Notes: a model not told the origin generated them from the sequence alone. Shown: positions 17,148 through 25,144, numbered from the stretch's first letter. The stretch: DNA of 64,000 nucleotides from Paenirhodobacter enshiensis (GCF_000740785.1 NZ_JFZB01000014.1:62001-126000); one strand, 5' to 3'. Numbers and translations are program-made.

Positions 17148-17681
17148 GTGCCCAGCATTCCACCGACCAATCGCCCGCCAGCGGGCATCGTGCCCCTGGC
17201 CCCGGGGCCGACCGACCTCGATCTGATCGACCGCAAGATCGTGGCCGAGCTGATGCGCGACGCCACCCTGCCCATCGCGCGCATCGCCGACCGGGTCGGG
17301 CTGTCGCAGACCCCCTGCTGGAAACGGATCCAGAAGCTCGATGCGACCGGCGTTCTGACCGGGCGCGTAGCGCTGGCCGATCCGCTGCGCCTTGGCTTCG
17401 GCATCACGGTCTTCGTCGGCATCGAGGCCCCCGACCATTCGCCGCAATGGCGCAACGACTTTGCCGCAGCCATCGAGAAGATCCCGGAGGTGATGGAGAC
17501 CTATCGCATGGCCGGCGACATCGACTATCTGCTGCGCGTCTCGGTGGGCAGCATGGAGGCCTTCGATCAGTTCTACCGCCAGCTCACCGACATGGTGCCA
17601 ATCAAGAACGTCACCTCGACCTTCGCGATGGAGCGAATCAAGTATACGACCGCCTATCCGATCGACACCACCCACCGCTGA
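17148..17681 (+). CDS. Lrp/AsnC-family transcriptional regulator
   Basis: This 177-residue regulator has an N-terminal AsnC-type helix-turn-helix (about 20-75; LDLIDRKIVAELMRDATLPI, then GLSQTPCWKRIQKLDATGVL) and a C-terminal RAM ligand-binding/oligomerisation domain (about 90-165; VMETYRMAGDIDYLLRVSV). Its N-terminus is about 20 residues longer than usual. It sits in the middle of the organosulfur island, divergent from the orphan/FAD-protein operon, and the same 9-bp motif occurs before it and its two neighbours. It therefore probably controls the island in response to a sulfur-related amino acid or metabolite; the effector is unknown. Confidence 0.87.
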   Translation: MPSIPPTNRPPAGIVPLAPGPTDLDLIDRKIVAELMRDATLPIARIADRVGLSQTPCWKRIQKLDATGVLTGRVALADPLRLGFGITVFVGIEAPDHSPQWRNDFAAAIEKIPEVMETYRMAGDIDYLLRVSVGSMEAFDQFYRQLTDMVPIKNVTSTFAMERIKYTTAYPIDTTHR

Positions 17682-17756
17682 GCAGCACCAGACCTTTCCC
17701 TTGCCCGCCGGTGCCGCGAAAGCGGCTTCTCCGGCGCGGGGTGTCTTTGGAACCAA

Positions 17757-17765
17757 AATCACGAC
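17757..17765 (+). promoter_or_regulatory. AATCACGAC motif before the hydrolase gene
   Basis: This is the third local copy of the nonamer AATCACGAC, 47 bp before the ATG of the RBBP9-like hydrolase gene and next to an AT-rich stretch (TGTAGATTATAC) that could contain the -10 region. A role as operator for the neighbouring Lrp-type regulator is inferred. Confidence 0.45.
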
Positions 17766-17811
17766 TGATGTTGTAGATTATACGGACACTCAGGCAGACA
17801 CGGAGGCACAG

Positions 17812-18498
17812 ATGACCCTGCCCAAGACTCTGATCGTGCACGGCCTTGACGGTTCGCCCGCGCCGCACTGGCAGCACTGGTGGGCCGCGACCGAGGCGGG
17901 TGCCCTCGCGGTGGATCTGCCTGCGCCGGCCTGCCCCGATCCTCTCGCCTGGGAGACCGAACTGATCGGCATGATCTTGCGCCATCCAGACAGCATCCTC
18001 GTGGGCCATTCGCTTGGCGCGGTGCTGATCGCGCAGCTGCTTGGCTCGGTCCCGGATCTGCGGGTGCGCGCGGCCCTGCTCGTCGCCCCGGCCGAAGTAT
18101 CGCTGTCGGGCCGGATCTCGGCCTTTGCGCCGCTGCCGGAACGACGCCTGCCGGTGCCTGCGGTGCTGGTCGCCAGCCGCAACGATCCCTGGATGCGCTT
18201 CGGCCGCGCCCGCGATCTGGCGAAAAGCTGGGGCAGTCGCTTCGTCGATCAGGGGATTGCCGGGCATATCAATGCCGCGGCCGGCTATGGCCCCTGGCCG
18301 CGCGGCAAGGAGCTGCGCAATGCGCTGGCCGCCGAAACCCTTGCCCCCGACACCCACGTCCCCGGCTTTCCCGGACCGGAACCGAAAGGGCAAAGCACCG
18401 CCCGTCCGTCGCTGCGCGACGCCGCCGGTCTGACCTATGGCAGCCCGTCCCGACATGACCGGCCCCGGAACGACCGGTCCTGGGCCCGGCTGGCGTGA
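17812..18498 (+). CDS. RBBP9/YdeN-family alpha/beta hydrolase
   Basis: This 228-residue predicted serine hydrolase of the RBBP9/YdeN (DUF_ser_hydrolase) family starts IVHGLDGSPAPHWQHWW, has the nucleophile Ser67 in GHSLGA, an acid candidate Asp in SRNDPWM, and a His in IAGHINAAAGYGPWPRG. The ATG at 17812 fits the family start; the preceding in-frame extension covers the promoter region. The C-terminal 40 residues or so are low-complexity and beyond the usual family length (about 190). Its place between the regulator and the second module suggests it hydrolyses an intermediate of the island's pathway, but the substrate is unknown. Confidence 0.82.
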   Translation: MTLPKTLIVHGLDGSPAPHWQHWWAATEAGALAVDLPAPACPDPLAWETELIGMILRHPDSILVGHSLGAVLIAQLLGSVPDLRVRAALLVAPAEVSLSGRISAFAPLPERRLPVPAVLVASRNDPWMRFGRARDLAKSWGSRFVDQGIAGHINAAAGYGPWPRGKELRNALAAETLAPDTHVPGFPGPEPKGQSTARPSLRDAAGLTYGSPSRHDRPRNDRSWARLA

Positions 18499-18531
18499 CG
18501 GCGGACCGACCGGTCCGCCCCGCCCGAAAGC

Positions 18532-18565
18532 AACCGGCCCGGACGTCGTGTCCGGGCCGGTTTTT
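18532..18565 (+). terminator. Rho-independent terminator after the hydrolase gene
   Basis: A perfect 13-bp stem (AACCGGCCCGGAC/GTCCGGGCCGGTT, loop GTCGT) is followed by TTTTTC. It ends the plus-strand hydrolase transcript and stands between it and the convergent DszC-like gene. Confidence 0.85.
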
Positions 18566-18609
18566 CATGCCGCACGGGAAAGGCGGGGCACGCAGGCCCC
18601 GCCCCGGGG

Positions 18610-19854
18610 TCAGCCCGCGATCCGGCCGATCTGCCAGACATAGACCGGATCGGTGCCGTTGACCGCATTGTCACCGAGAATCCGCTCCTTGTAGATCAGC
18701 GGGTTATGGCTCGCCGCGGTGCGCGCATTGCGCCAGTGCCGGTCGAGCGCCAGCCCCGTCGCCGAGGCCGAGGCGCTGAGCGCGTTGAACAGATCGCTCG
18801 TCGTGCGCAACGCCAGATCGGCCGCGACGATCTGCGCCTCGGCCGAGGCGATTTCGGCCGCGACATTCGCCGCATCGTCGGCCGCCCGGTCATCGCCTTG
18901 CGAGGTCTCGTAAGCGGTCTGGGCGGCGCGCGCCGCCTCGAGCGTCGCCGCCCGGGCCGCGAAGGCAAAGGCCCGCGCCCGCCCGACGACCTGAAGCACC
19001 TGCGGATCCTCGCGCACCACCGTGCCCGACCCGTGCGAGAAACCGCGGCTGCGCCGGCGCACCTGCTCGCTGACATCGCGCACCGCCGCCCCGGCCGCCC
19101 CCGCCAGCACCGCATCGAGCACCAGCTGATAGAACGCGGTCTGATACCGGAACCGGCGGGCGAAGGGCAGCACGGCATCGGGCCCGACATAAGCGCCGGT
19201 ATAGACGGTGGTGCCGGTGCCGGTCAGGCGCTGACCGAAGCCGGTCCAGTCGTCGCGCCGCTCGATCCCCGGCTGGTCGGTCGCGACGATGGCGATCACC
19301 GGCTCGCCGGTATCGGTGCGCGTCGCATAGGTGTCGATCCAGTCGGCGAAGATGGTGCCGGTCGAATAGAATTTCTCGCCGTCGATGCGAAAGCCGTCGG
19401 CGGTCGGAGCGACGCGGGTGATCGTCTCGCCGATCCGGACCGAACCGACCTCGGTCCAGCCGTTGCCGGCGATCTCGCCCGCGCCGAACCGCGCGAGCCA
19501 CCGCGCCCCCTCCGCGCGCGGTGCGACCAGCCGGTCCTCGACCAGCGCGAAATGCCCGCGCAGCGCCTGCGCGATGTTGGTGTCGGCCTGCGCCAAGTCG
19601 ATCAGCAGGTCGAACAACTGCACCAGCGATGCCCCCGAGCCGCCGAATTCGACCGGAACCCGCAGCGCGGTGAACCCCGACGCCTTCAGCCAGCCGATTT
19701 CCTCGAACGGCAGGATGCGCTCGCGCTCGCGGCGCAGCGCGCCTTCGGCGATACGGTCGAACACCGGGCGGAACCGGGCCTTCAGCGCGGCGGTTTCGGG
19801 CGGCGTTCCGGGGGCCGCCGTCGCATTCGCCGGGCGGGTGTCGTGCAAGGTCAT
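18610..19854 (-). CDS. DszC/SfnB-like flavin-dependent monooxygenase (acyl-CoA dehydrogenase fold)
   Basis: This is a 414-residue member of the DszC/SfnB group in the acyl-CoA dehydrogenase superfamily, probably oxygenating an organosulfur compound with reduced flavin. Motifs include ALRVPVEFGGSGASL, LAQADTNIAQALRGHFALVE, FRIDGEKFYSTGTIFADWI, DDWTGFGQRLTGTG, and the C-terminal LALDRHWRNARTAASHNP typical of DszC. It is the last gene of the minus-strand module 2 (SsuE-like, DszA-like, RibB, FAD protein, DszC-like). It is only distantly similar to the SfnB-like protein at 12226, so the two modules are diverged, not a recent duplication. Substrate not determinable. Confidence 0.8.
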   Translation of the reverse strand: MTLHDTRPANATAAPGTPPETAALKARFRPVFDRIAEGALRRERERILPFEEIGWLKASGFTALRVPVEFGGSGASLVQLFDLLIDLAQADTNIAQALRGHFALVEDRLVAPRAEGARWLARFGAGEIAGNGWTEVGSVRIGETITRVAPTADGFRIDGEKFYSTGTIFADWIDTYATRTDTGEPVIAIVATDQPGIERRDDWTGFGQRLTGTGTTVYTGAYVGPDAVLPFARRFRYQTAFYQLVLDAVLAGAAGAAVRDVSEQVRRRSRGFSHGSGTVVREDPQVLQVVGRARAFAFAARAATLEAARAAQTAYETSQGDDRAADDAANVAAEIASAEAQIVAADLALRTTSDLFNALSASASATGLALDRHWRNARTAASHNPLIYKERILGDNAVNGTDPVYVWQIGRIAG

Positions 19855-19969
19855 GAGGATCTCCTTTTCCGGCCCGGCAACGGGCGCGGGCGTGACATGG
19901 GAAACAGGGCGCCTCCGCGCCCGGGATGGAACAGGACGCCTTCGCGCCCAAGATCTCGGTCAGGGCGAT

Positions 19970-21439
19970 TCAGGCGCCCTGCCCGGCGGGCGAAAGCCGG
20001 TCGGCCAGCGCCACCGCCAGACGCGCGGCGACCAGCTCGGCGTGGCGCGTCACCTCGGGGATACCCATCAGCTCGCCGACACCGCCGCGCGCCAGCGGAC
20101 CGGCGACGAACAGCCCCGGCACCGCCCCGCCGTCGCGGCCGAGCGCCCGGCACCCGTCGGCGACATCGAGGCCGAGCCGCAGCGGATCGGCGCGGATCAG
20201 CCGCGCCTCCGCCGCCGAGGCGAGCACCGGCATCCGGTGCAGCGCCTCGCCATGCGCGGGCCCGGTGGTCACGACGACCGCATCGAAAATCCGTTCGTGC
20301 AGCGCTGCGCCCTCAGGCACGCGCCAGCCGATCCGCAGCCCCGCCGCTTCCTCATGCGCCGAAACCAGCCGGCCGCGGACGATCTCAAGCCCGCCCGCAG
20401 CAAGGCGGCGCTCGATCGCGGCCTCGGGCTGCGGCGCGATGCGGAAGCGATGCACATCCCACCACACCCGCAGATGGCGCAGCACGCGCGCGCGCTCGGC
20501 CAGCGGCAGCGCCGCCCAGATCGCCGGCGCGTCGCGGCGCACGGCATCGAGCGTCGCCTGCCAGGGCAACCCCGCCGCCGCGTCGCGCGCCACGGCCCGG
20601 CGGATGCGCGCCAGAAGCGGCGTCGCACTGCGCGCGGGATCGGTGGCGAAATCCGCGAGCGACGCCGCATGAGCGAACACATGCCCGCGCGAGCGCAGCC
20701 CATGCCGCGACAGCGCGGTGATCCGGCCGCGATAGCCCTGCCGGTCGAGGCTGGCGATCACATCGGCCGAGGTCAGCCCGGTGCCCACGATCAGGATCTG
20801 CCCCGCGGTCCGGGCCAGCCCGCTCAGCCGGTCGCCGCCGAGGGTGCTGTCGGCGATCAGCCGGGCCGACCCCGCGACCGGCGCCAGGGCCGCGGGCAGA
20901 CCGGGCGGCGGATGGCTGAGCGCCAGCACCACCAGATCCGCCACGAGAACGGTGCCCTCGTCGCAGCCGATCTCGAACCGGCGACCGCGGTTCAAGTGCA
21001 CGGGATCCGGGCCGGCAACGCCGAGACGGATGGCCCGGGCGCGCAGATGCTCGATCCGGCCGCTCGCGAGGGCGGGGCCGAGCGTATCGGCCACGTAATC
21101 CCCGACCGTGCGGCGCCGGACGAACAGCTCTCCGCCCGGCAGACGGGCCTCGGGATCGGTGTCGAGGCTCGCCGGATGCGCCCGCAGCCAGCTTTGCAGC
21201 CCCTGCGGATCGGCGCTGTCCATCGTCATGCGCGCGGCGGGCACGTTGATGCGGTGGCTCGGGTCCCGGGTCGAATAGGCAAGCCCCTGACCGAGACCGG
21301 CGCGCGGCTCGATCACCACGATGCGCACCGGCTGCCCGCCGATCGCGCGCAACAGATGAAACGCCGTGCTCGCCCCGGTGAAACCGCCGCCGAGGATCGC
21401 CACCACCGGCGGGGCGGCGGATGGGGGCGCGGTCCTCAT
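19970..21439 (-). CDS. FAD/NAD(P)-binding protein (NAD_binding_9 type), paralogue 2
   Basis: This 489-residue predicted flavoprotein is colinear with the protein encoded at 15154-16554. It has the N-terminal AILGGGFTGAS (14-24), GLGQGLAYSTRDPSHRINVP, the internal ILIVGTGLTSADV, LRHLRVWWDVHRFRI and the late DPLRLGLDV block. The gene overlaps the upstream ribB-like gene by four bases (ATGA), indicating coupled translation. Two such proteins in one island, each beside a DszC/DszA-type pair, argue for a specific shared function, perhaps as NAD(P)H-dependent flavoprotein oxidoreductase or monooxygenase partner. The biochemical role of the family is not established. Confidence 0.72.
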   Translation of the reverse strand: MRTAPPSAAPPVVAILGGGFTGASTAFHLLRAIGGQPVRIVVIEPRAGLGQGLAYSTRDPSHRINVPAARMTMDSADPQGLQSWLRAHPASLDTDPEARLPGGELFVRRRTVGDYVADTLGPALASGRIEHLRARAIRLGVAGPDPVHLNRGRRFEIGCDEGTVLVADLVVLALSHPPPGLPAALAPVAGSARLIADSTLGGDRLSGLARTAGQILIVGTGLTSADVIASLDRQGYRGRITALSRHGLRSRGHVFAHAASLADFATDPARSATPLLARIRRAVARDAAAGLPWQATLDAVRRDAPAIWAALPLAERARVLRHLRVWWDVHRFRIAPQPEAAIERRLAAGGLEIVRGRLVSAHEEAAGLRIGWRVPEGAALHERIFDAVVVTTGPAHGEALHRMPVLASAAEARLIRADPLRLGLDVADGCRALGRDGGAVPGLFVAGPLARGGVGELMGIPEVTRHAELVAARLAVALADRLSPAGQGA

Positions 21440-22101
21440 GCCGGAACCCCGGCCGGCAGGGCCGCCTGCCCGGCTGCCTCGCGCGCACTGCGCCAGGCGA
21501 TCAGATCGGCGACCGCCAGCCGCGGGATATCGTGACGGCGCGCGAACCGCGCCAGATCGGCGCCGCGCATCATCGTGCCGTCGTCATTGACCAGCTCGGC
21601 CAGAACGCCCACGCCGGGCAGACCGGCCAGCCGCGCCAGATCCCAGGCCGCCTCGGTATGGCCCGGACGTTCGTGCACGCCGCCCGAACGGGCGCGCAGC
21701 GGGAACAGATGCCCCGGCCGGCGCAGCCGCGCGGGATCGGGGGCCCCGGCCAGCGTTCGCAGCGTCAGCAGACGGTCCGCCGCCGAGACCCCGGTGCCGC
21801 AGGCCGCCGCGTCGCAGCTGACGGTATAGGCGGTGCCGTTCGGATCCTGATTGCCCGCCACCATCGGCGGCAGCCCGAACGCCGCGCAGCGCCCGGGATC
21901 GAGCGCGGCGCACACGATCCCCGTGGTGTGGCGCACCATGAACGCCAGCTCGGCGAGCCCCAGGGTGGCGGCCGCGCCGATCAGATCGGCCTCGTTCTCG
22001 CGCCCGGCGTCGTCGGTCACCATGACCAGCCCGCCCGCGGCGATGCGGGCCAGAGCCTGACGAACCTGCGCATCGAGCGCGCGAAAACGGATATCGGTCA
22101 T
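21436..22101 (-). CDS. ribB: 3,4-dihydroxy-2-butanone 4-phosphate synthase (RibB-like)
   Basis: This 221-residue enzyme is predicted to convert ribulose 5-phosphate to 3,4-dihydroxy-2-butanone 4-phosphate and formate, the four-carbon precursor of riboflavin. Active-site landmarks are present: TDDAGRENEADLIGAA (acidic loop), GTGVSAADR, RPGHLFPLRARSGGVHERPGHTEA and ELVNDDGTMMR. It is the stand-alone RibB type, without a fused GTP cyclohydrolase II domain. I chose the ATG at 22101, with an AGAAGGAAG site upstream. Its place inside a flavin-monooxygenase operon, coupled to an FAD protein, suggests dedicated flavin supply; a housekeeping rib locus is expected elsewhere. Confidence 0.88.
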   Translation of the reverse strand: MTDIRFRALDAQVRQALARIAAGGLVMVTDDAGRENEADLIGAAATLGLAELAFMVRHTTGIVCAALDPGRCAAFGLPPMVAGNQDPNGTAYTVSCDAAACGTGVSAADRLLTLRTLAGAPDPARLRRPGHLFPLRARSGGVHERPGHTEAAWDLARLAGLPGVGVLAELVNDDGTMMRGADLARFARRHDIPRLAVADLIAWRSAREAAGQAALPAGVPA

Positions 22102-22192
22102 CTTCTGTCTTCCTTCTGTCGCGGGGAGGTGGTCTTGCGCGGCCCGCGTGCCGCAAGGTGTCCGGCCCAATGACCGGACCTGTGACCGGCGG

Positions 22193-23698
22193 TCATTCGG
22201 CGGCCTTTCCGGCCGCATCGCTGACCCGGCCGATGCCCTCGAAAACCGAGGGGCGCGAGGCGTCGGCGATGCTTTCGCGGCCGATGTAATGGCACCGCCA
22301 TTCCGCCGCGGGATGGCTGTCGCGCACCAGACCGCCGGCATCGCCGAGCAGCTTCTCGCGCAGCGTGCCCGGCGCGTAACCGCCTTGCGCCCGGCCGCGC
22401 CGGCGCAGTTCCGGCACCACGAAGTCGATGAAATCGGTGGTCGAAGCCGGGGTGATCGCATAGGCGAGGTTGAACCCGTCGATGCCGCCCTCGTCGACCC
22501 AGCGTTCCAGCGCATCGGCCACCGTCTGCGGTCCGCCCACCAGCACCGGCCCGAGACCGCCGATAGACCGCTTGCGGATCACGTCGCGCACCGTCCAGGC
22601 CTCGCCATCGGCAGCGAGGGATTCGAGCGTGGTGCGCAGGCTGTCGTTCTCGACCGCGGTCAGCGGCTGATCGGGATCGAGCGTCGAGAAATCGAGCCCG
22701 GTCCAGCCGCCGTAAAGCGCGAGCGCGCCCTCGGCGCTGGCATAATCGAGGTATTCCTCATACTTGCGCTGCGCGGCTTCGTCGGTCGGGCCGGTGATGA
22801 CGGTGAGCAGCGCGAAGATCTTCAGGCTGTCGGCTTCACGCCCGGCCGCGGCGACCTCGGCGCGGATCGCGTCAGTCAGCTTCTTCGCGGTCTCGGGGCT
22901 GGTGGCGAGAACGAACATCGCCTCGGCGTGGCGGGCGGCGAACTGGCGACCGCGCGCGCTCGCCCCGGCCTGGAAGATCACCGGGGTGCGTTGCGGCGAG
23001 GGCTCGCACAGATGAAAGCCCGGCACCTTGAAATAGGTGCCCTCGTGGCGGATCGGATGCACCTTCGCGGCATCGGTGAAGATGCCCTTCTCCTTGTCGC
23101 GCAGCACCGCGCCCTGTTCCCAGCTGCCTTCCCACAGCTTGTAGACGACTTCCATGTATTCCTCGGCGAGGTCGTAGCGCGCATCGTGGCCAATCTGCCG
23201 GTCGAGGCCGATGTTGCGCGCCGCGCTGTCGAGATAGGACGACACCACGTTCCACGCGACACGCCCCTTCGTCAGATGATCGAGCGTCGAAAGCCGGCGC
23301 GCCAGAAGATAGGGATGCTCGAACGTCACCGCGGCGGTGATGCCGAAGCCCAGATCGCGCGTCACCGCCGCCATCGCCGAGATCGCGCCGAACGGATCGT
23401 TCACCGGCACCTGCGCCGCGTCATGCAGCGCCGCCTCGGCCGAGCCGCGATAGACGTCATAGACCCCCACCACATCGGCGATGAACAGGCTGTCGAAGGC
23501 GCCGCGTTCCAGCTCGATCGCCAGATTGGTCCAGTAGTCGAGATCGTTGTAGCGCGCCGCCTGACTGGACGGGTGGCGCCAGGTGCCCGCCGCCTGATGG
23601 CCGACGCAGGTCATGTCGAAAGCGTTGAGAATGATGCGTTTCTTCGCCGGTGCGGCAGAGGGGGCGGTGGCGACGGCGGAAGTATCGGACGTGGTCAT
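22193..23698 (-). CDS. NtaA/SnaA/DszA-family FMN-dependent monooxygenase (DmoA-like), copy 2
   Basis: This 501-residue luciferase-like monooxygenase is paralogous to the one at 13669-15084. It shares FNAFDMTCVGHQAAGTWRHP, EHPYLLARRLSTLDHLTKGR and LCEPSPQRTPVIFQAGAS. It has about 20 extra N-terminal residues and an insertion-bearing C-terminus. It likely oxidises a sulfide or sulfone with FMNH2 and O2. The gene is 15 bp downstream of the FMN reductase gene, the classic pairing of a two-component monooxygenase with its reductase, and is followed by ribB. Substrate is unknown; a nitrogen-containing substrate (as for NtaA) cannot be excluded. Confidence 0.87.
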   Translation of the reverse strand: MTTSDTSAVATAPSAAPAKKRIILNAFDMTCVGHQAAGTWRHPSSQAARYNDLDYWTNLAIELERGAFDSLFIADVVGVYDVYRGSAEAALHDAAQVPVNDPFGAISAMAAVTRDLGFGITAAVTFEHPYLLARRLSTLDHLTKGRVAWNVVSSYLDSAARNIGLDRQIGHDARYDLAEEYMEVVYKLWEGSWEQGAVLRDKEKGIFTDAAKVHPIRHEGTYFKVPGFHLCEPSPQRTPVIFQAGASARGRQFAARHAEAMFVLATSPETAKKLTDAIRAEVAAAGREADSLKIFALLTVITGPTDEAAQRKYEEYLDYASAEGALALYGGWTGLDFSTLDPDQPLTAVENDSLRTTLESLAADGEAWTVRDVIRKRSIGGLGPVLVGGPQTVADALERWVDEGGIDGFNLAYAITPASTTDFIDFVVPELRRRGRAQGGYAPGTLREKLLGDAGGLVRDSHPAAEWRCHYIGRESIADASRPSVFEGIGRVSDAAGKAAE

Positions 23699-23712
23699 GA
23701 CGGGCTCCGGTC

Positions 23713-24270
23713 TCAGACGGCCGCGCGCAGCGGCACGGCGACGGTTCGGGGAAGATGGGCGACGAACTGGCCGACCGCGCGGTCGAGCCGGTCGAGCAGC
23801 GGCGCGGCCGCCGGCACCCCTTCGGCGAAATCGGCCGCCGAGGCATAGACCCCCGTCGGCAGGGTGACAGATTCGAAGAAGCCGAACAGCGGCCGCAGCT
23901 GATGCTCGATCACCAGCGCATGACGCTCGCCGCCGCCGCAGGCTGCCAGCAGGACCGGCTTTCCGGCCAGCGCCTCTGGCTCGATCAGGTCGAGGAAATG
24001 CTTGAAAAGCCCGGTATATCCGCCCTTGAACACCGGGGTCGCGACGATCAGCGCATCGGCGGCGAGGAAGGCGTTGCGGTGACGCTCGAACGCGGCCTCG
24101 CCGTCCTGACGCGCCGCCCCGAACCCCGGACCGAGATCGGCGATGTCGAACACATGGGCACTGCCACCAAAGCGGGCCGTGGCACGTGAAGCTGCGGTCT
24201 CGACCAGCCGGCGGGTGCGGGACGGCCGGCTCCAGGAACCGGCGAAGGCAACGAAACGGGGACCGGACAT
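23713..24270 (-). CDS. ssuE: NAD(P)H-dependent FMN reductase (SsuE/MsuE-like)
   Basis: This 185-residue flavodoxin-fold reductase supplies FMNH2 to two-component monooxygenases. Visible features are the phosphate-binding loop region FAGSWSRPSRTRRLVE at the N-terminus, ATPVFKGGYTGLFKHFLDLI (FMN contact region of SsuE-type reductases), and GGGERHALVIEHQLRPLFGFF. The ATG at 24270 has a GGAG site upstream; the longer frame is intergenic. It is the first gene of module 2 and probably serves the adjacent DszA-like enzyme, the first-module enzymes and SsuD, which has no reductase gene of its own nearby. Confidence 0.9.
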   Translation of the reverse strand: MSGPRFVAFAGSWSRPSRTRRLVETAASRATARFGGSAHVFDIADLGPGFGAARQDGEAAFERHRNAFLAADALIVATPVFKGGYTGLFKHFLDLIEPEALAGKPVLLAACGGGERHALVIEHQLRPLFGFFESVTLPTGVYASAADFAEGVPAAAPLLDRLDRAVGQFVAHLPRTVAVPLRAAV

Positions 24271-24697
24271 GGGCACTCCAAAAGACGATTCAATCCATGG
24301 ATATTTGATAGGATCGAGACGCCTTCGCGGCCATTCCAAACTCGGACGGTGCGAGAGGTGAAAACCATCGTCCGGCCGGGACAGCAGAGAACGGGGTTTC
24401 GTGCGCCGGAAAACCAGGGGCCGGAAAACCAGGGGCCGGAAAACCGGACAGCGGGGAAAGACACGAACCGGCAAGCGATTGCGGGCGGTTCTCCCACTGG
24501 TCCGACCGTCTGCGGCGCGCAGACCGGCACGGCGGGCAGACGTGACCATTCATGACCGCAGGCCGGTCTTTCCGCGCCACTGACCGGGCCGCCGCCCGCC
24601 CCGTCCGGATGCGATGGGCTGCGGAACCTGGCCTCGGGACGGGCGGTCCCGCTCCGGGCTCGGGCGCGGCTGCCGGGGCAACCCGGGATGCGCGGCA
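24271..24697 (-). promoter_or_regulatory. region upstream of the module-2 operon
   Basis: No gene is supported here. The 24280-24345 part is AT-rich and includes the palindrome ATCCATGGAT, so it probably carries the promoter of the minus-strand ssuE-led operon. Further out the sequence is GC-rich, with a short tandem repeat (24406-24447) and, beyond it, a decayed ABC ATPase gene. Confidence 0.35.
24406..24447 (+). repeat. 15-bp tandem repeat
   Basis: Two perfect copies of CCGGAAAACCAGGGG (24406-24420, 24421-24435) are followed by a partial third (24436-24447). It lies in non-coding sequence next to the decayed ABC ATPase gene. Confidence 0.85.
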
Positions 24698-25130
24698 TGG
24701 CTGCCAGAGGTGGCGGTCGGCCTCGGGCAGGGCCCGCTTGTCGGTCGTTCGGCGTTGACGCTGCCTTGCGGGCGGCAAAGGCAACTCGATCCGGCGCGTG
24801 CACTGGCTCCGGCGCCGAAACTGCTCCTGCCCGACACGCCGACAGGTGGCCTCACGGCGAGTGCGAAAGCCGCCATGACGGCCAAAGTGCACGCCCTGCG
24901 CGACGATCCCGGGCTGGCGAACCGGGCGGTCATTCCAGATATCCGAGCGAAACACGCGCGCCCGCACCGCCTCCGGGTCGGCGCCCGATATCCGCGCGCC
25001 GGACGCGCCCCGGACCGTCAGGCGGTTTTCGCATCGCGAGACACACCGCGACAAACGACCCGGCCCGACGCGAGAACCGGCCGAAAGCGTCCGGACCTGA
25101 CTGACCGACCGCACGGAAGACCGCAGAAAT
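24698..25130 (+). pseudogene. decayed ABC transporter ATPase gene (peptide/OppDF-like), 3' part
   Basis: The plus-strand frame starting at 24614 reads, from about 24698, as the C-terminal half of an ABC ATPase with its key residues broken. LTLPCGRQRQLDPARALAP (from 24755) matches the signature [32 protein letters not shown] matches Walker B and D-loop KLLLLDEPTGGLD. HALRDDPGLANRAVIPD matches the segment ending in the H-loop VTHD. The following AVFASRDTPRQTTR resembles the AVFAAPRHPYTR tail of dipeptide-type ATPases. Signature Ser/Gly, catalytic Glu, D-loop Asp and H-loop His are all replaced, and no Walker A half was found upstream. I infer a remnant of a transporter once linked to the sulfur island. 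Confidence 0.6.
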
Positions 25131-25144
25131 GAAAAGGCCGGCAT

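Noticed and set aside
18706-21535. long plus-strand frames of about 670-716 residues
   Set aside because: They run antisense to the DszC-like and FAD-protein genes and show no protein-family features.
24406-24447. short tandem repeat as a CRISPR array
   Set aside because: Units are 15 bp and contiguous, with no spacers, and no cas gene is near.
24290-25144. 284-residue minus-strand frame
   Set aside because: It has repeats (GFPAPGFPAPGFPA) that come from the DNA tandem repeat, and the opposite strand carries the ABC ATPase relic; it is not a gene.
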